The position numbers and the translations under genes were made by a program. This document shows, one piece after another, positions 25,701 through 40,700 of a stretch of 64,000 bases of DNA. Source of the stretch: Amyelois transitella (Eukaryota; Arthropoda; Insecta; Lepidoptera; Pyralidae). The notes beneath the pieces are model-generated. The model worked only from the letters and a program-made list of their open reading frames with translations. It was not told the DNA's origin and did no database searches. Where the stretch lies: positions 6,126,001-6,190,000 of the forward strand of contig NC_083512.1 of assembly GCF_032362555.1 (NCBI RefSeq), written 5' to 3'. Position 1 is the stretch's first letter, and every line of letters starts with the position of its first letter.

Positions 25701-28700
25701 TACAGTCAATCCCTTTACGTGGTCATCATCCTGGTTTAAGTCCCGGTTTCGTCCTCTGGATAAAAGCCCGCGATAGATCACGATCTTTGATTGGGAAACT
25801 CAAGTTTACACGATGGGACTTCGGTTTGAAATCCTTTTGTCGTAACCTTTACAAAAGAGTCATTTGTACTAGGTACATGATCGTAGTAGGATTTGAACCT
25901 GTGCCACCGGCGCACCACGCTTTTTTGTTTCTCAACCTTAACCGTTTGACCACTTACGCTCTTTTCCTCATATTTATGTCCACACAATATCAGTTTCACT
26001 TTTTTGTCCATATCCCGTTTAATTTGATTTACATAATAGCCTACGCATATCAATGGGGTTTTCAATATCAAAATGGCTATACTTGAATTCTAAATTCGTC
26101 TACATACAGGCGATAAATATAGTTTCATTTATATTTTGGGTTTTGCTAAATTACGTAATGTCACCTCAGAAGGTCCTACCATTCCGGATTTTGTGTTTCT
26201 ATGTGAATTTATAATAATGAACATGGGAATAACCGTTTGGGTTCATTGGTTCTTTATAATTAGGTAATATATTGTGTAATAAAATAACCTGTTTTAAACA
26301 GTGGTGACCGATGGGTTCTATACATATTTTATTAGCAGTTAGTTAAAGGATTCGTCACCATATAAGGTAACATGAACACGTGAGGCGGATTAAAAAAATT
26401 GTGGTCAGTAGATTTTAATTATCCTTTTTAATACAACATACTCTATGTTTGATAAAAAAAAGTATAAAGCTAGACCTACTAGTGGAACAGAAGTAGCACT
26501 GGGTCTAGGGTTTTTCTTTGAACATGAAGAACCTATATATTAACTACTCTATCACCGATGTTCTGCTGAAAAAATCAATATTTGTATGTTTTATCATTAG
26601 CGAACTCATGTTTAATTAAATTGACTACATGGACCGACTATGGTCTCTTTCCTAAAATGTGACACCTGGGTATTTGCTAATTAGAATAAGCATGTACTTT
26701 GTCAATGGTGTCCACATACCTGTCAAACTTGTCCATTGGATCATTTCAAGGCCACCCATTAATAATAAACGGATTACAATATAATCTTCATTAGGAAATT
26801 CCAAATGTGATGTGAATAATCATGACATCTTTTTATCGCAACACAGTCTAATAATGTCTGTTGATTTCGAATCACATACAACCTTTTTACACTTCGTTAT
26901 AGTAACCAATGTTAATATATGTTGGCATTTTATTTTGATAGAGTCCCAACTTAGGCAGCTGGTTATTGATTAAAGTACGGTGTCACATTGGGATGCCACA
27001 ATTTAACACTTAACATGCGGATGATGTAGGCTCGAACGCGAGGTTGATTGAAAGTGTAAATAGGCTACTAGTGGAATAAAGAATGGCAGTTATGGCCTGT
27101 TGCTATGCGCGGATAGGAATTTTATATTTATGGCTAATCAATTAATGATGCATCGTTATCACAGAGAACTTTCACTTTTGTCAACATTTTATATAATATG
27201 TATTTAGATGTACGAAAACCAGCTTATAATTTTCACCTGTAATAGACACCATGTAAATCAGATGAAGATTGTTAGGAAATCGCAATGGTGTTTGTGGCGG
27301 AAGCGAAATATGTAGGTTAAGATCACGCCATTCAAGCCGTGGTTCATTGAAGCCATTCCCCGACTCTCGCGCATGCGGCTGCGGTGATCTCACCGATGTT
27401 ATCAGAAAACAAACTTTCTTTTAATTTGAACACTATTCATATGTCATTAACATTATTTCATTGAGTTCATTTTGATTCCAAATATACGAGACGTTTACAA
27501 GCTGGTGAAAATTTGCTGTTACATCTTAAGAAATGTTGATTTCATCTTCAATTTTGAATGTGTATTTACCAACATAAATATTAATTCTTCTAAACACGAA
27601 GAGAAATAAATGAATACTTTATATTATAAAATTTACTCTTTAATTTCGTGGCTACGTGAGTGAAAAGGAAAATAAAATTTTCGTTTTAATTAAAGAGATA
27701 AGATAGATCCAATAAAAGATGTAGGCTATTAAGCCATTCACGGTTATTGGCCTAACCTAGCAAGTTAACAACAGAATGAAGTATCTGTGGGAAGTAGTCC
27801 GCATCGTCACGGTTTTGTTGGCGGAGTTATCGAGTATTACAGATACAGAATCTTCAAGTTAGTCTATTCTTTTCACTCGTCATGTAAAGAAACGAGACAG
27901 CGCTTCTGTCGGCATCCGATTCTGTGTTTGTGATACACTAGGTGACCGCGGAGAGTGCGGGCCCGGCGGGTCTCGGACGCGCCTCGCGTAGGTATGTGAG
28001 CCCAGAGGCCGAAAGCTGGACGACCCCCGGTGAAAGTGCCTCGCGGTCTCACACTTTGATGCCGTCTCGTTTTTATTATTTATGTGTTTACCTGCTACGG
28101 CGCAGTTATTATATTTCGTATATATAATATAATATCGGGCGGCATGATCCACGTACCGTTTTATGTGGGAGTTAAATTTAAGTTGCTACGAATGTTCATG
28201 AAGGTTTCACGGTTACTTTAATTAGCGAATGTTTGTAACACTTCGGTGGACTTTGCATCAACTTCACATAAGGCCTCAAGAACTTTCCCTTATTTTTACT
28301 ATAAAACTATATTGCGCTCAAACACACTGGTAACTAGAACCTTTAATTTTTCTGTTTCATGAGGCTTTTTGTTATGTTTAAAGAGTTCGTTATTACTTTA
28401 TGAAAATGAAAGTAAAACGTCCATTGTTGCACGAGAGCGTGTGACACAACTGACATAGGAATATAGAGTTTACGACTCTTCCAAATGACACGTAAACAGC
28501 AAGCATGGTAATACTTTAAACACGATTATTGTGTAATATTTCCCTCTTTAAATGAATATATTTGTTATAACTATTATACACTTTAGTCTGGTCAAGGTAG
28601 TTTTCGTAAGTATTATCACGACACTGCGACCATCTCATTTTAATATATACGAGTATCACTGCGGCGGCTTTGACGACACTCGCCTCTAGAGTATCCCGAA

Positions 28701-31700
28701 CATCTTTATTGGTTCGATAGAGAAGCGGATTTACTTTACTGACCTTTGTGTCTGTGAGATGAATAACAAACACCAATGCAACAAAGAAATTCGCCCAGTA
28801 TTTATCTTTGCTCAAGGAAAATGTTAAAATTAAATAATTCTTAAGTGCAGTATGAGAAGCGACTACTAAAAAGCTTTTGTTAGGGATAAACTTACTGGGA
28901 ATTACCTGATGGGTAATTGTATGATAACTTACAAGCTTAACGCGTCTCGAACTTCATTATACATACATATTCAAGTACTTTTTATGAGTATTTTTTTTGT
29001 GGAATGAGATATATTAAATTATTTAAAGAAACCATCTTGTTGACAATTATAATATAATGTTCATGTACTTGAAAAAGAAACTGTAAATATTTTCACACCG
29101 AACTTAAGTTTTATCAAATGGTTTTTATTTTAGGTTCGAGTACCTTTCATACTTGTAAGTTGTACGTCAAATACTTAATTCTTCGAATGTCTTATCTGTA
29201 TATTTAAGGCAGTTAACGGATGTTATCTCTGCCTTTAAAGACTTGCCCCAGTGTTCAGATCTAATAAATATCCCGTGTTTGAACAGCCATCTAAATATGT
29301 ATTGTTTGTTTCTTCGGAATAGTTCATCTTCATACTTACCTTACACGCTGTGTGTACAGACGCCTCGGTAACAGGACACGCCTGTTTGATTTTTGGTACA
29401 TTTATGGTAGTGATAACGTGTGCGGATATAGATTTATTTGCTGTTGAGGTTACGTAATATTTGTTCATCGTATATTTTACGTTACTTAGGATTTGCATAA
29501 TATATTTTTCCCTGGTAACGTGCTCTTAAGTATATATGCTGGGTAAACTCCGGAGAACACTTGCCGGATAATTGTTGCAGGAAAATACAAATATTGGTGA
29601 CATTATGAGAAACATGACGACTTCGCGGTCATCGACCTACTTATGCCACCTGAATATGCGTGCTCCATAAAGCTGTTAGTGATCGCGAGCGGCGACCGCG
29701 ACAATAGGCGCACTTGACTTGATGAAGATGCTAAAGAACGTCAGAAGCGAATTGCGGATTCTTATCGTATCTACGTCCATTGTTCGGAATATGTCGCGTT
29801 CCTTATTGTTCAACTGTCTGCATTACGCGTTGAAATAGCGTTTTTAAATGAAGAGCGCACGCGGTTAGAATTTTCATATGTAAACTGCGTTTGTAAATAC
29901 ACAGAAGCCACTTAATGAAGGCTGTCAATATTCAGTATACTTCAAGGAGAAGCAATCCTACATGGGCATCTGCTTTAAGTGCGTGTTTACATTTAATTAC
30001 ATATATCAGTTAATCTTGCAAGTTAGTATTGCTTGTTTTTTATTTAGTTTCTATTGTTTTTCTCTTTTTAACAGAGATGATGTAACTTCTAGAGCACTTC
30101 CACAGCGTGAATCGACTGTTCGTCGTCACCTTTTTGAACTTCAACGGATATCCGTATGCTTTCGAAATCAGTAGTTTAGTTACTAATTACGTAATAGGAA
30201 ATTCGTTCGATACACCATTGCAATGACTAATATAATTAGCTAGTTTCTTTTTACTGGCTTGATTAGATGAATTTCATTTTTCTGAGTACTAATCTTATGC
30301 CTTTAATACTTCTTGTGGATGATAGGCTAAAAGAAGCCAATTCTCGTAGAGGCCATACTCTAGAAATTGTTAATACTTTGGGTAATAGGAAAGTTTTCAA
30401 TGAAAAGTTTTAACCAAAAACGAAAATATAGTCGAACTTTATGACAAATCCTGCGATTAAACGAAATATTTTACGATTACTAACCAAGATTGTCATTTAA
30501 GATTTCTAAATAGTGTTGTCGCGACGATAGATTCAGGTTCAGGTGTCGACATTGGAAGGACACGTGAGAGGCAGTGGAATGGTAGCTTTCACCATCAGCG
30601 TGGCGCGGGCGCGGCATGGGGGGTGTGCGGGCATCATCCGTCAATGCCCGTGCGTCAGCCACTCCGATGACGTAGGGTCAATGAACGGACTCTAAAGCTA
30701 TCGGCTTTTTAGAGATCTGGGTCATGTTATGGCTCTCAATTTAATTAGATAATACAACAAGTAAGGGATAGCATTGATATAATTATAACTTGTCTTGATA
30801 ATACTGAGAAAACTTTCGATTCACTTAAAGAATGTTCTAATGCTAATACAATACAAGTTTACAATGCTAGTAAAATACAGGCTTGCCTCGTTGCAAAATT
30901 ATCCTATACATAAAATTTAAATATGTTTTCTTTTCTGCGTAAGTGTTTGAATTTTGATAATGTTGCGCCAATGCAGTATTTTGTTTAGTCCATCAGTACC
31001 AATGTTACCTAAAATTAGCTTTTCGTATTTGTTGAAGTTTAATTTAAATCTGTGTGAATCTCAAACCAAGGGTGGGCTTGAAGAAGCTATTTATTATGTC
31101 ATATAAAAATTCAATTTGAAAAGTTGCTCGCACACTCTTTATCTGTTACATGCACGTAGTTTACTACTACTTTAACTACTTTTTTCTAGAGTTTTTCATC
31201 AAGGAAAAATAATTCTTACCAGAGTCGGCACACAAATACCAATTTATATAAAATGTTCTATAATGACATCGATTTCATTGTATGTGTGTAATAAAATATA
31301 CGACTTGAAGGTATTGAACCAGGTATTAACAATGTAAAAAAAGAATTACGAAGATAGTGTGTCGTGTCTCGTCTCGTAAGTTGATAATTTATGTTCAACT
31401 GAATGAAAATATGCGAATAATTTGCTATACAAATTGATCGCGCCTTATTATCTGTCATCTTTAATATTAAAAATTATTCAGACTCATAAGGAAATGTCTT
31501 AAATATGCCGTAGCATCCTACTTCTATACAATGCGTGAAGGACAAAACTGGTTCTGCCGGTCCTCCATATTTATGTCCTCCACCTTTTTTGTATTAATGG
31601 TGCCCTTTTGCCATAAATCCATAGGCGAAGACATAAATATATCGGACACCTGGCCATCTTAACATTCCGCGCATGATTTGGTTGTCACTTTATGTTTAAC

Positions 31701-34700
31701 AACTCGTAAAGCATACTATCTTACTCGTATATAGGTACTTAAGAAACCTATATCATTCTCATATAAGGATAATTTTATGATTTAAGTTCGCGATGCACAC
31801 AAAAAAGTTAGTAACTTATACATTACTCTTTTTAAATGGATTTCCGATACCTATATTAAACAAAGTTCGTAGGTACGTTATTTTCTTCAATTGAATAATT
31901 CTTTATGCGTAAATTAAATAAATTTCGAATTTAAATTTGCACAAATTATCAGTATTCATTACTCATGTGATAAGACAAATAATTCTTTTGATGTTTAAAA
32001 AGTAGCTATTTTTTATTTATTTACTCCATTCAAGACATTTTTCCTTTTTGTATTAGTTTTGTTAGTTTCCCGCTATTATTTCTCAAATAAATAATAGCTT
32101 TTGATTACTCAAATTTTGTTCGGTATAACCGAATCAAATTATATTTAGTTGCACCAAAGTTTTTAGGAATGTTTCAATAATTCTCAGTGAACCAAATAGC
32201 GCGTGCGCAATTGTGCGTTGATGTCATTTGCACCGCAGCAGCAATGCTGCCACAGGTGAACGATTTACATGTATGAGGAAACTGTAATTATCACGCAACG
32301 CAAATGTTAAAAAATAACAATTCAAAAGACTCGCATTTATTTAATCTGTTTTAATAAACGCCGGTGAACTATTGCTTTCTATAGATGTTTCGTCATTGTA
32401 TGAACACGTATTCTATCGAAAGCAAATTTCGTCCAACACTTTCCTTTGGGTGACCCACCGACTTTATTTGATGACGAGTGTTAAGTAAAAAGTAAAACTG
32501 GTATTTATAACTGTAATGCAGCGAGGAAAGAGGCGGAGAATGTGGGTCGGAAGCTCGTGAGTTGTGACCAACCTTGCATTCGATTAACTTTATTATATTT
32601 TGGTGCCGTACGTGAATTTTTATTTTTGAATAAAAAAATTTTAAAACACAGTATTAACCAAGGAGTATGTATTGTCTGGCACTAACTAAATGCTTATCTT
32701 TACAATAAGCGCATAGGGCAAGTGCACCATGTCAAGGTCCACATAATTACAATTTCATAACTTGTGCTTTACGGAAAAATTATGTTTTAATTATATTTAT
32801 TTGAAAATGTATGTTACTATACGTACCTAGTTACCTGCTTTGTTATGTTTATGATTTAGATTTTATTTTTGTCCGTAGTGTTCTGGTATAGGAGCCAAAA
32901 GCCTCGAGTCTGTATGTCAAGGTCGACTCGTCTTCATGCTTAGTTGCTTTAAGGCGTGGTGGAAACAGACCAACACTTGCGACACAAGCTTTGGTAGAGT
33001 TTGACAGACATCTGTCTCTATATATTTATGCAAAAATATGACCACATTTATTCCCCAATATTGTACGTAATTCATTTTTTTTTTATTTACGGTATGAGTT
33101 AGATTGCAGAAGTGTCATTATAAAGTTCTCTGTCAGACCCAATGGTTGACTGGTAGATTATGCTTCTAGCATTAAGTCCGCCAATTGTGCTATATAATTG
33201 TATTTTGTGCAATGAAGTTTAAATAAATAAATCAATATAATATGTTTTTTAAAAATGACTACCGCTCAAAGCCTACTATTTTGGCAGTTTGAAGATATTA
33301 TTTTTATATTCGAGTCCCGCGACACTGAGTACTTTATAAGCGATTTATTTATTGGCGTCTAGGAGAACACTGGTGTTACTTCTAAAACCGGAGTTAGCAC
33401 ACGTACCACCGTCCAGCGTATGTTGAAACGATGCCCACTCGTCGGCCACTAATCGCCAGTAGAACCCTGCTGGTTTCGCAATACACCGGACCTTCCACTC
33501 ACTTGATACGAAACACGTCAATTGACTGTAATTCGAACATGCATCGGTCACATTAAATTCGGTTATCAGCTTCACTTTTAAAAGATTGAACTGATTTGTG
33601 CGGTTTACCAGTAAATGACCACGTAATTCATATAATTATTTCAGTAACACACAACGTTAACATTTTCACCGCTAGTTAAGTACGCGCTACTTATGTCGCT
33701 GTATGAAATAAAATTAATGGTATCTGAATAAATTATTACTCCATAGTTATTTTCTTTTTTTGTGTCTCAGTTCGCAGGAATATCTACCTTTACTATACAT
33801 ACTTTTAGACAATCAAAATATAGATCTTAAATCTATGTCACTAGGTGGTTGTCTCGATCACGGTGTGTCATGGGAATTGTAAATTTAAATTTTTATTTCA
33901 GTTGATGTCAAAAAAACTTTGCAACACGTTGTCTATAATCGGATGCAAAGTAAGTGGTCAAATTTGGATCAAACTTTTAGCATTTTGCAATCAATTAATT
34001 AATGAATAAGTTTAAACACTAAACTGTGATCCGTTGAGTTGGACTGGACACGGTTTTTGAGTGAGTAATAACGGATTCGTGGTTTGCAAGAGGATGAGGG
34101 GAGAGTCAAGGCCGGTAGCGCGACATACATCCCACCACATTCACCTTCCGTCCGCCGCTGCGCCACCTGTCCACCACCACTGTCAAGGCTATCTTGCGAA
34201 ATACCACTACAGAACCACGCACAACGCGATCCGACGCACACAGACAACTCAATCTAGTTATGAGACACTCGCTTGTGAAAATAATGTTGCAACTATCTGC
34301 TGGTAATGGCCTTCATCAGACAACTATCCTTAAATTTATAAAGTAAAAGCACAATCGACAATATTTCCGCGTATTTTACTTCAATCGAGTTCCGCGTTAA
34401 TAATATACTCCCCGGTTATTCCCAGCCGAGTATGGAGGAATTTATAAGCAACTTTTTTTCTGTCACTTGCTCATTATTTAAACCTGTGACATGAACACTT
34501 GATAAAGCTGAAAGACCGACTCCTTCACCTTGGACAATGTATATTTTATTTTTAAAGTGTCTTAGCGATTGTAAAATAATTAATCGATTAATATTGATTC
34601 AAAGTTTAAGCAAGCATTACAATGTAATGGGAATTACAGAATAGAAACCACAACGCATTCAGAATTAAGTTTGCGTGAAATCGTAGAGATTTTTCTGGTA

Positions 34701-37700
34701 AATTATTCATGTAGCTCACGTTGGGTAGACTTTCGACTCGTTCTTGTGAAAGCCTTTCACTCTTATCATGGGACTTATATGTATTATATAGTTTGCCAAA
34801 AGACAGGTTGTAGTGGCAAAATTTGTAATTATGTATGAATGTATTCAACGTAGTAAGTTATTCTTATTTCAGGCAATTATACCTACTGTGTAGTTACCAT
34901 TTACGATTATAACTTGATTATAAGTCATAAAAGCATTTCATATGATTTCATGTTGGAATTCATCGAGGACTTGCTACATCGCCCGTTTCGTGGCAAACGC
35001 AGGCACGTAACGGATGCGTTTTTAGTTCGGTTAGCCGACTACGACAGAAAGTATGTTAATGCGTGCGCAATTTGCGCAACCAACCGAGAAAGACACGCGC
35101 CACCACCCGCTCCCGTACGCGATCCCGTTGCTCTCATCCACTTCTCATAACTAGCACTACTTCTAATCTAAGCGTACTAAAATAAGATTAAACAGATCCA
35201 CTTATTAAGACAACGTATATCCAGAAAATCTTTTTCAAAAGAAGAATAACGTTCGTAATCGACTAACTCCATAATCAGAATTTTTCACTCTCAGAGTGCA
35301 GGCAAAGTTGGATAGGATAAAAAACTATTTCTAAATAAAAAAATATGAAGTCGATTCTACTTATAAATAAATACTATGCATGTTCTTTTGCGTCTATTCA
35401 TGAACTCACGATTTTCCCGTCTCGTCTTCCAATATCATAGTCAATATCTGATGGTATTCTACACCGGTCACTTTCACATTTTTTACTTGTTTGCTTTTAC
35501 CAAAAGCAAAATCTTCATAAAATTACGAACAGCGATGACCCTTTTTGATAAGTACTCAATTCATTAAAATCTTGACTTTATTGCCTAAGTTTTGATGAAT
35601 TGAATAGCCCTTAAAATAGCTTGTTTAAATACGAATAATATTCTTGCGAAATAAAGTTAACGAGAAAATTAAATTATTAGATGATGACATTTCAATACAT
35701 CGAATTCAAAGTAGTGCGCGTTTCCGTTCGTCCCTTGATTAAAATATGTAGGTGCCAGTCGGCCACTGTATGTAGGCTAACAAGTGTCGACTGATTGTAA
35801 GGCTTGATTTACACAGTGTGGACGCGTCTTAGGTGAGTGCAAGGTATTCGTTTTAGTTATAACTTCTGTCACGTAGTCGTTAAACGTTTACTCTTTTTAA
35901 TATATTTTCACAAAATCCAATTAAAAGTTGTAGAACAGGACACCCGGATGATGTTGCCAGCAACTCAAGGATAGCAAGAGTCGAGCGACTTACAAAAATC
36001 ATTTATACATTTATTAAGCTAGTCATCTTAAATTTCTTCCTTATACTAGCATCTTGATTTTAAACGTTCTGACATTATACCTGTCTGAATCTCAATTCCT
36101 TCATTAGCCATTCATCTAAACGTGTTCTCAAAGGTCTTTCAACTATTGGTTCTTTTTACCCGCAAAGTATAAAGACATTATATGTGTAGGTAATGACGAT
36201 ATAATAATCAGTCTCAATAAATATATAGTTAACAATTAATCATGCAAATTAAGCAGTTGTGTCAATAAAGGCGAAAGTTTTTTGTTTACATATAAAGTAT
36301 AAATAAAAAATTGAGAGTGTAACCTTAGCCTTAATGAGCTTAGTGTCGCGCCCACGCCTTTTATACGGGCGGGCAGCGGCGGGCGAAACGTCCGACTTCG
36401 GCCGGCCGCTATTAGTATGCGGCCGGCCATCGCATCACAACTTTCTCGACATTCTTACTCGCCGTCAGCAACCGGGAGAAATGAGCGCCCGATACATTTA
36501 ACAATTATTACTATGTGTTTTATTAACGGATAAAAAGATTTAGTAGTAGCCCTTTTGTGCCGTTGGTGCACACCAATGCAGTCTTAGATTTCAGTTTTAA
36601 TGTTGTCTATTAAATTATCTAGTACAATTATTGATGTCTCTGAAGTGGGCTGACTTAAGAATGGTAGGTACTTTTGATGTCTAGTTAGAACTACATATTT
36701 TCCATTAACGTCAACGTCGTAACGACGTTGCCTCTTAGGCAACCAAGGGAATATTAGAACATCAAAATGTTGTGCCAGAACAGCATTTTCGAGGAGGGTT
36801 GACGTCATACAATCAGTCGTCAATTAATGACAAATCACTTTCTTTACGTAAACACAAATTAAAACTTACTTGCTTTTATGCGGGGCTTCGTTGCCGAATT
36901 CGTCTCATTGAAAATTCCAGAAAAAAAACCTACATGTCTTTCCTGCATGTTTTGTCTGTCTCTGTGTCAAATATGTAATGTAATGTAACTCGGTCCAAAT
37001 AGCACATTTTATTTTCAGAAAATAATGAGTAATAATCTGTCCATTTCTCATTCGGTCAGGAAAGGAACGATGTCTTGACTATACGTCGGGTCAGGTTAGG
37101 AAAAGGATTAGGTTCGAGACAAAACTATTTTTTTTCTCATTCCTTACCTAACCCACAAACGTGTTAGAATTTCGGGTCAGGCTAGTAATAATCCGTTTTT
37201 AAATTTTATCTTTACAAAGAAAATACACATCTTTCCCCTTTATTATTTTAGTATGGATAGAATAATGAATGTACTTATGGTATGACTATGTTGTTTTCAG
37301 GTGGCGATGGCCGGCGACTTCATCCTCGCTGTGGCGTCGATGATGATAGCTCGCTTGCGCAGCGATGACGTCACACTCGTGCTCAGTCAGGTAAACCTAT
37401 CATTCTTATTGTAGCATTGCTTAGGGTCTAAGTAGTTAGCGGTGAGCTACTACGTCAAGGGACTTGAAACAAGCCCTTTGGGCAAAGACAACCAACCCAT
37501 GATCGTTAGACCTGGTATGCGAAGTTTTTACTTCGGGCCAATACCAAAAAATTGAATTTTGGTAAACCTCCATATGGAATAATTTTTTTTAACACTATCA
37601 CACTTTTATTTAACACTAAAATTTTTAGTTTCTTAACTCAATCCTTATTAAGAAGAAATTGTTATTAAAAAGATACACATTGGGTTTTAAAGTCATGAGT

Positions 37701-40700
37701 CCTAAATGCTGGACCTGTTTAGTATATGTTTAACTAGATTTATGCTGGATTTGCATTCCTGTTGAAGCCATAAATCACTATGAAAATTCTTTGATGTAAT
37801 AAAATAAGAAATGTAATCTTAATGCATTAGTTTGAATGCTAATCAGTGTTTTAGGGTAAGGGAAAACATCGTTTTAAAGCCAATCCGACTAGTGACATCT
37901 AGGCTGAAATCATGGTTACATAATTTACTTCAAAGAAAAATCGATCCATCCAATCTTTTTCATTTCATTGCTAGCCGTCTAGATGGCGTTGTGTATAAGA
38001 TAGATGATTTGTATCTAAAAGACCAAGGTTTTAATTTCCAATTTATACGTGTCGAAACACATTGATCACATAGGATGTTATGAGAAAAATAATGACTAAA
38101 TCATTATTTGCACCTTAATGAAATCAATGCATTTGCTTTGTTAAATATTTGTATCCGCAATTATATAAAAAAAAATATTTTATATATTTCCTGCTCGATG
38201 TATTTATTATACACCAGTTTTGTCCATTTTGCATCTAAGCAGGCACGCGATTATGCCACGTTATTAGAATTAATATCATTAAGATTCACCCGCGGGTGAT
38301 CGGGTCAAGGGTGATTTGCGAAATAAACCACTCCATACAATGCTCATGAATTGACTTTAAGAGCTATCTTTGTTTGACAACACTTGAACTTGGTTTGGGA
38401 GGGGCTGACGTAAGGCTGTATGTGGTGTTGAACACTAAAACATCTTTTCAACAACAAGATTTGAAGCTGGATTATTAAACAAATAAAGTTTGTATGACAG
38501 TATATTTTAATGGCACGAGTATCAATATAAAAAAAGTATTTTATGTCGGTTAATATAAGACCAATATAAGAAGTTTCCATAACATTTTAAATGAGAGCAT
38601 AGTAATCCTTCGTGTATAATTTATCTAGTGGGTGCCAGATAATGGTGCTTTATGCCCAACCATTTCACCTTTTTAGTTAAGTAAGCACTTCAATCAGTTG
38701 GCTAAAAATACATTACATACGTGCAAGAAATCACGCCTCTTTCCCGGAGGTGATGGCACCGACTACATCTTTGTACTTGGTACATAAGAAGTATGCAGGA
38801 TCCCTGCATACTACTTTCTTTTCACCTTTTTGAAATGAAAAAAAAAGAATATATCCACGTTTTTTTTGGGCGAGGCATGATTACTTATGCACGTAGTCAT
38901 CAAGTACATGTAATTATGATTTAATGCTAGGCTTTCCGGTGCATATGCATAATCTGCGCATCCTTCTTTTGCCCTTGTACGAACGAATTAGTAAAATGTA
39001 CTTTAGATTTAGTAATTGCTTTACGTGTCATTGTTAGGAAATTAACATTATTGTTACGAGTATGCATCCTAAATGTGCCACGTTTATAACTTTGAATGTA
39101 ACAATAACTTTGCATTCATAAGTGGTGCAATTTTTTGAAAAGCTCAATGCTAATCTGGAGTCAAATCATATTTTCGAGAGTGTCACGCTTAGTTCTTTTT
39201 AGTCGGCTTTCTCGACAGCCTATGTGTGGTAAGTTATACGCCTATGACGAGAGTCCTGTTATGTATTGGGATAATTTGCAACAGACTAAAATCATTAGGC
39301 TTCAATATTTGATTTGATCGACTATGTATTAAACTTTGACTTTTAAAAAATGCAAATAAATCCTTTAATTCTTAATTTATTATTCGCCTCGTCGTCGTAT
39401 ACTAGAAAAAATTAAGTATTACATACATGAAAAATATTATGAGTAGGAGGCGTGACAAATTGTTAAAAAATGATGTTTTATGTTGATTGCAGGTGGTAAC
39501 AGATTTAGTACAGGGAGAGTTCATGCAGCTCGGCAGCAAAGAGACAGAGAACGAGCGATTCGCGCATTACCTCACAAAGACGTACAGAAAAACAGCCTCA
39601 CTCATTGCAAACTCCGTCAAAGCGGTAAGTCCCTTAATTTTTATGATGCTTGAAGCAAACTACCGTGAACCACCAGGATTCGCTAATTGAACTATAGTCA
39701 ATTCGCGAATCCGTTCCGCGTTCAAAATCTCGTCTACTTTCTATATTTTCGCTTTAAGTATATTCGACGTGTTCGACAAGTTCCTACTCTTGTTATCTCT
39801 AATTCAATATGAGTCAAGGCTGCTTATCGTTTGAATAAAATTTGCATTGACATATATTTTGCAAAATAACTGTAAATAACATGTGAGATAGGTTGTTAAA
39901 TGAAAATAATATGAATCCTTCATAGGCGATGTAGCCTTCACGGGTTTGCATAGTTTAAATTATTATGAAATATAAATACTCGTATGTATTACGACGAACG
40001 AAGCCAAGAAGCGTATTCCTGCCGCATGGCACGCGCGACGCCGTTATATTTTTTTAAGTGAACATACATAGTGACAGCTTTTAAGTGAACATGCCATATA
40101 AGTTTCTATGGCTATCTACATCGCACATCCCTTTATGCCTTTGGTAACACTTCTTGTTAGTTTATTTTTATTAAGTTTATTTATTTATTTGTTCAATACA
40201 TCTTACAAGCTAACAAATATAATATCCAAAATGCTTACAAGATAAATAATAAATAATTTAAAATAAAATTATATACAATTATTAGTATTGAATTTGTTCA
40301 TATACATATAATTTATTTTCTCCTCCTAATCATTTAAAAAATTTACCTGCAAAGTGTAATCTTAAATGGACTGAATGATTTTCCCAGGTGGCCTTACTCA
40401 GCGGCGCCGATGAAACCACAAGCGAACTAGCGTTCCAGTACGGCCGGAATCTAGGCCTCTCATTCCAGTTGGTGGACGATTTACTAGACTTCGTATCTTC
40501 GGCCCAGGCCATGGGCAAGCCCACAGCCGCCGACCTCAAGCTAGGGTTGGCCACAGCGCCAGTTCTATTCGCCTGTGAAAAGGTAAAATTGTTGAGTTTA
40601 AAAAACTATTTTGTGAAATATAAATGTATGCCAGACTAGAGTAAGTAATTTTACGATAGCTACCCCGTGTCGCCGTCATGATGTTTTCTTCTAGAAATCT

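Larger units (their letters stand above)
25508..37300 (+). other. PDSS1 intron 4 (11.8 kb)
   Basis: Bounded by AAGAAG|GTAAGA and GTTTTCAG|GTGGCG. Recognisable contents are a repeat with tRNA-like end (25728-25925), a CpG-rich patch at 27943-28055, a LINE 3' end at 33138-33234, an orphan minus-strand frame at 33345-33575 and a GC palindrome at 36400-36428. Overlapping hairpins lie at 36712-36743. The rest holds nothing I can name. Confidence 0.75.

Noticed and set aside
34914-35150. 78-codon plus-strand frame with AICATNRER and a Pro-rich end
   Set aside because: Partly protein-like, but without a splice or start context or recognisable domain; probably due to the local CpG-rich patch.
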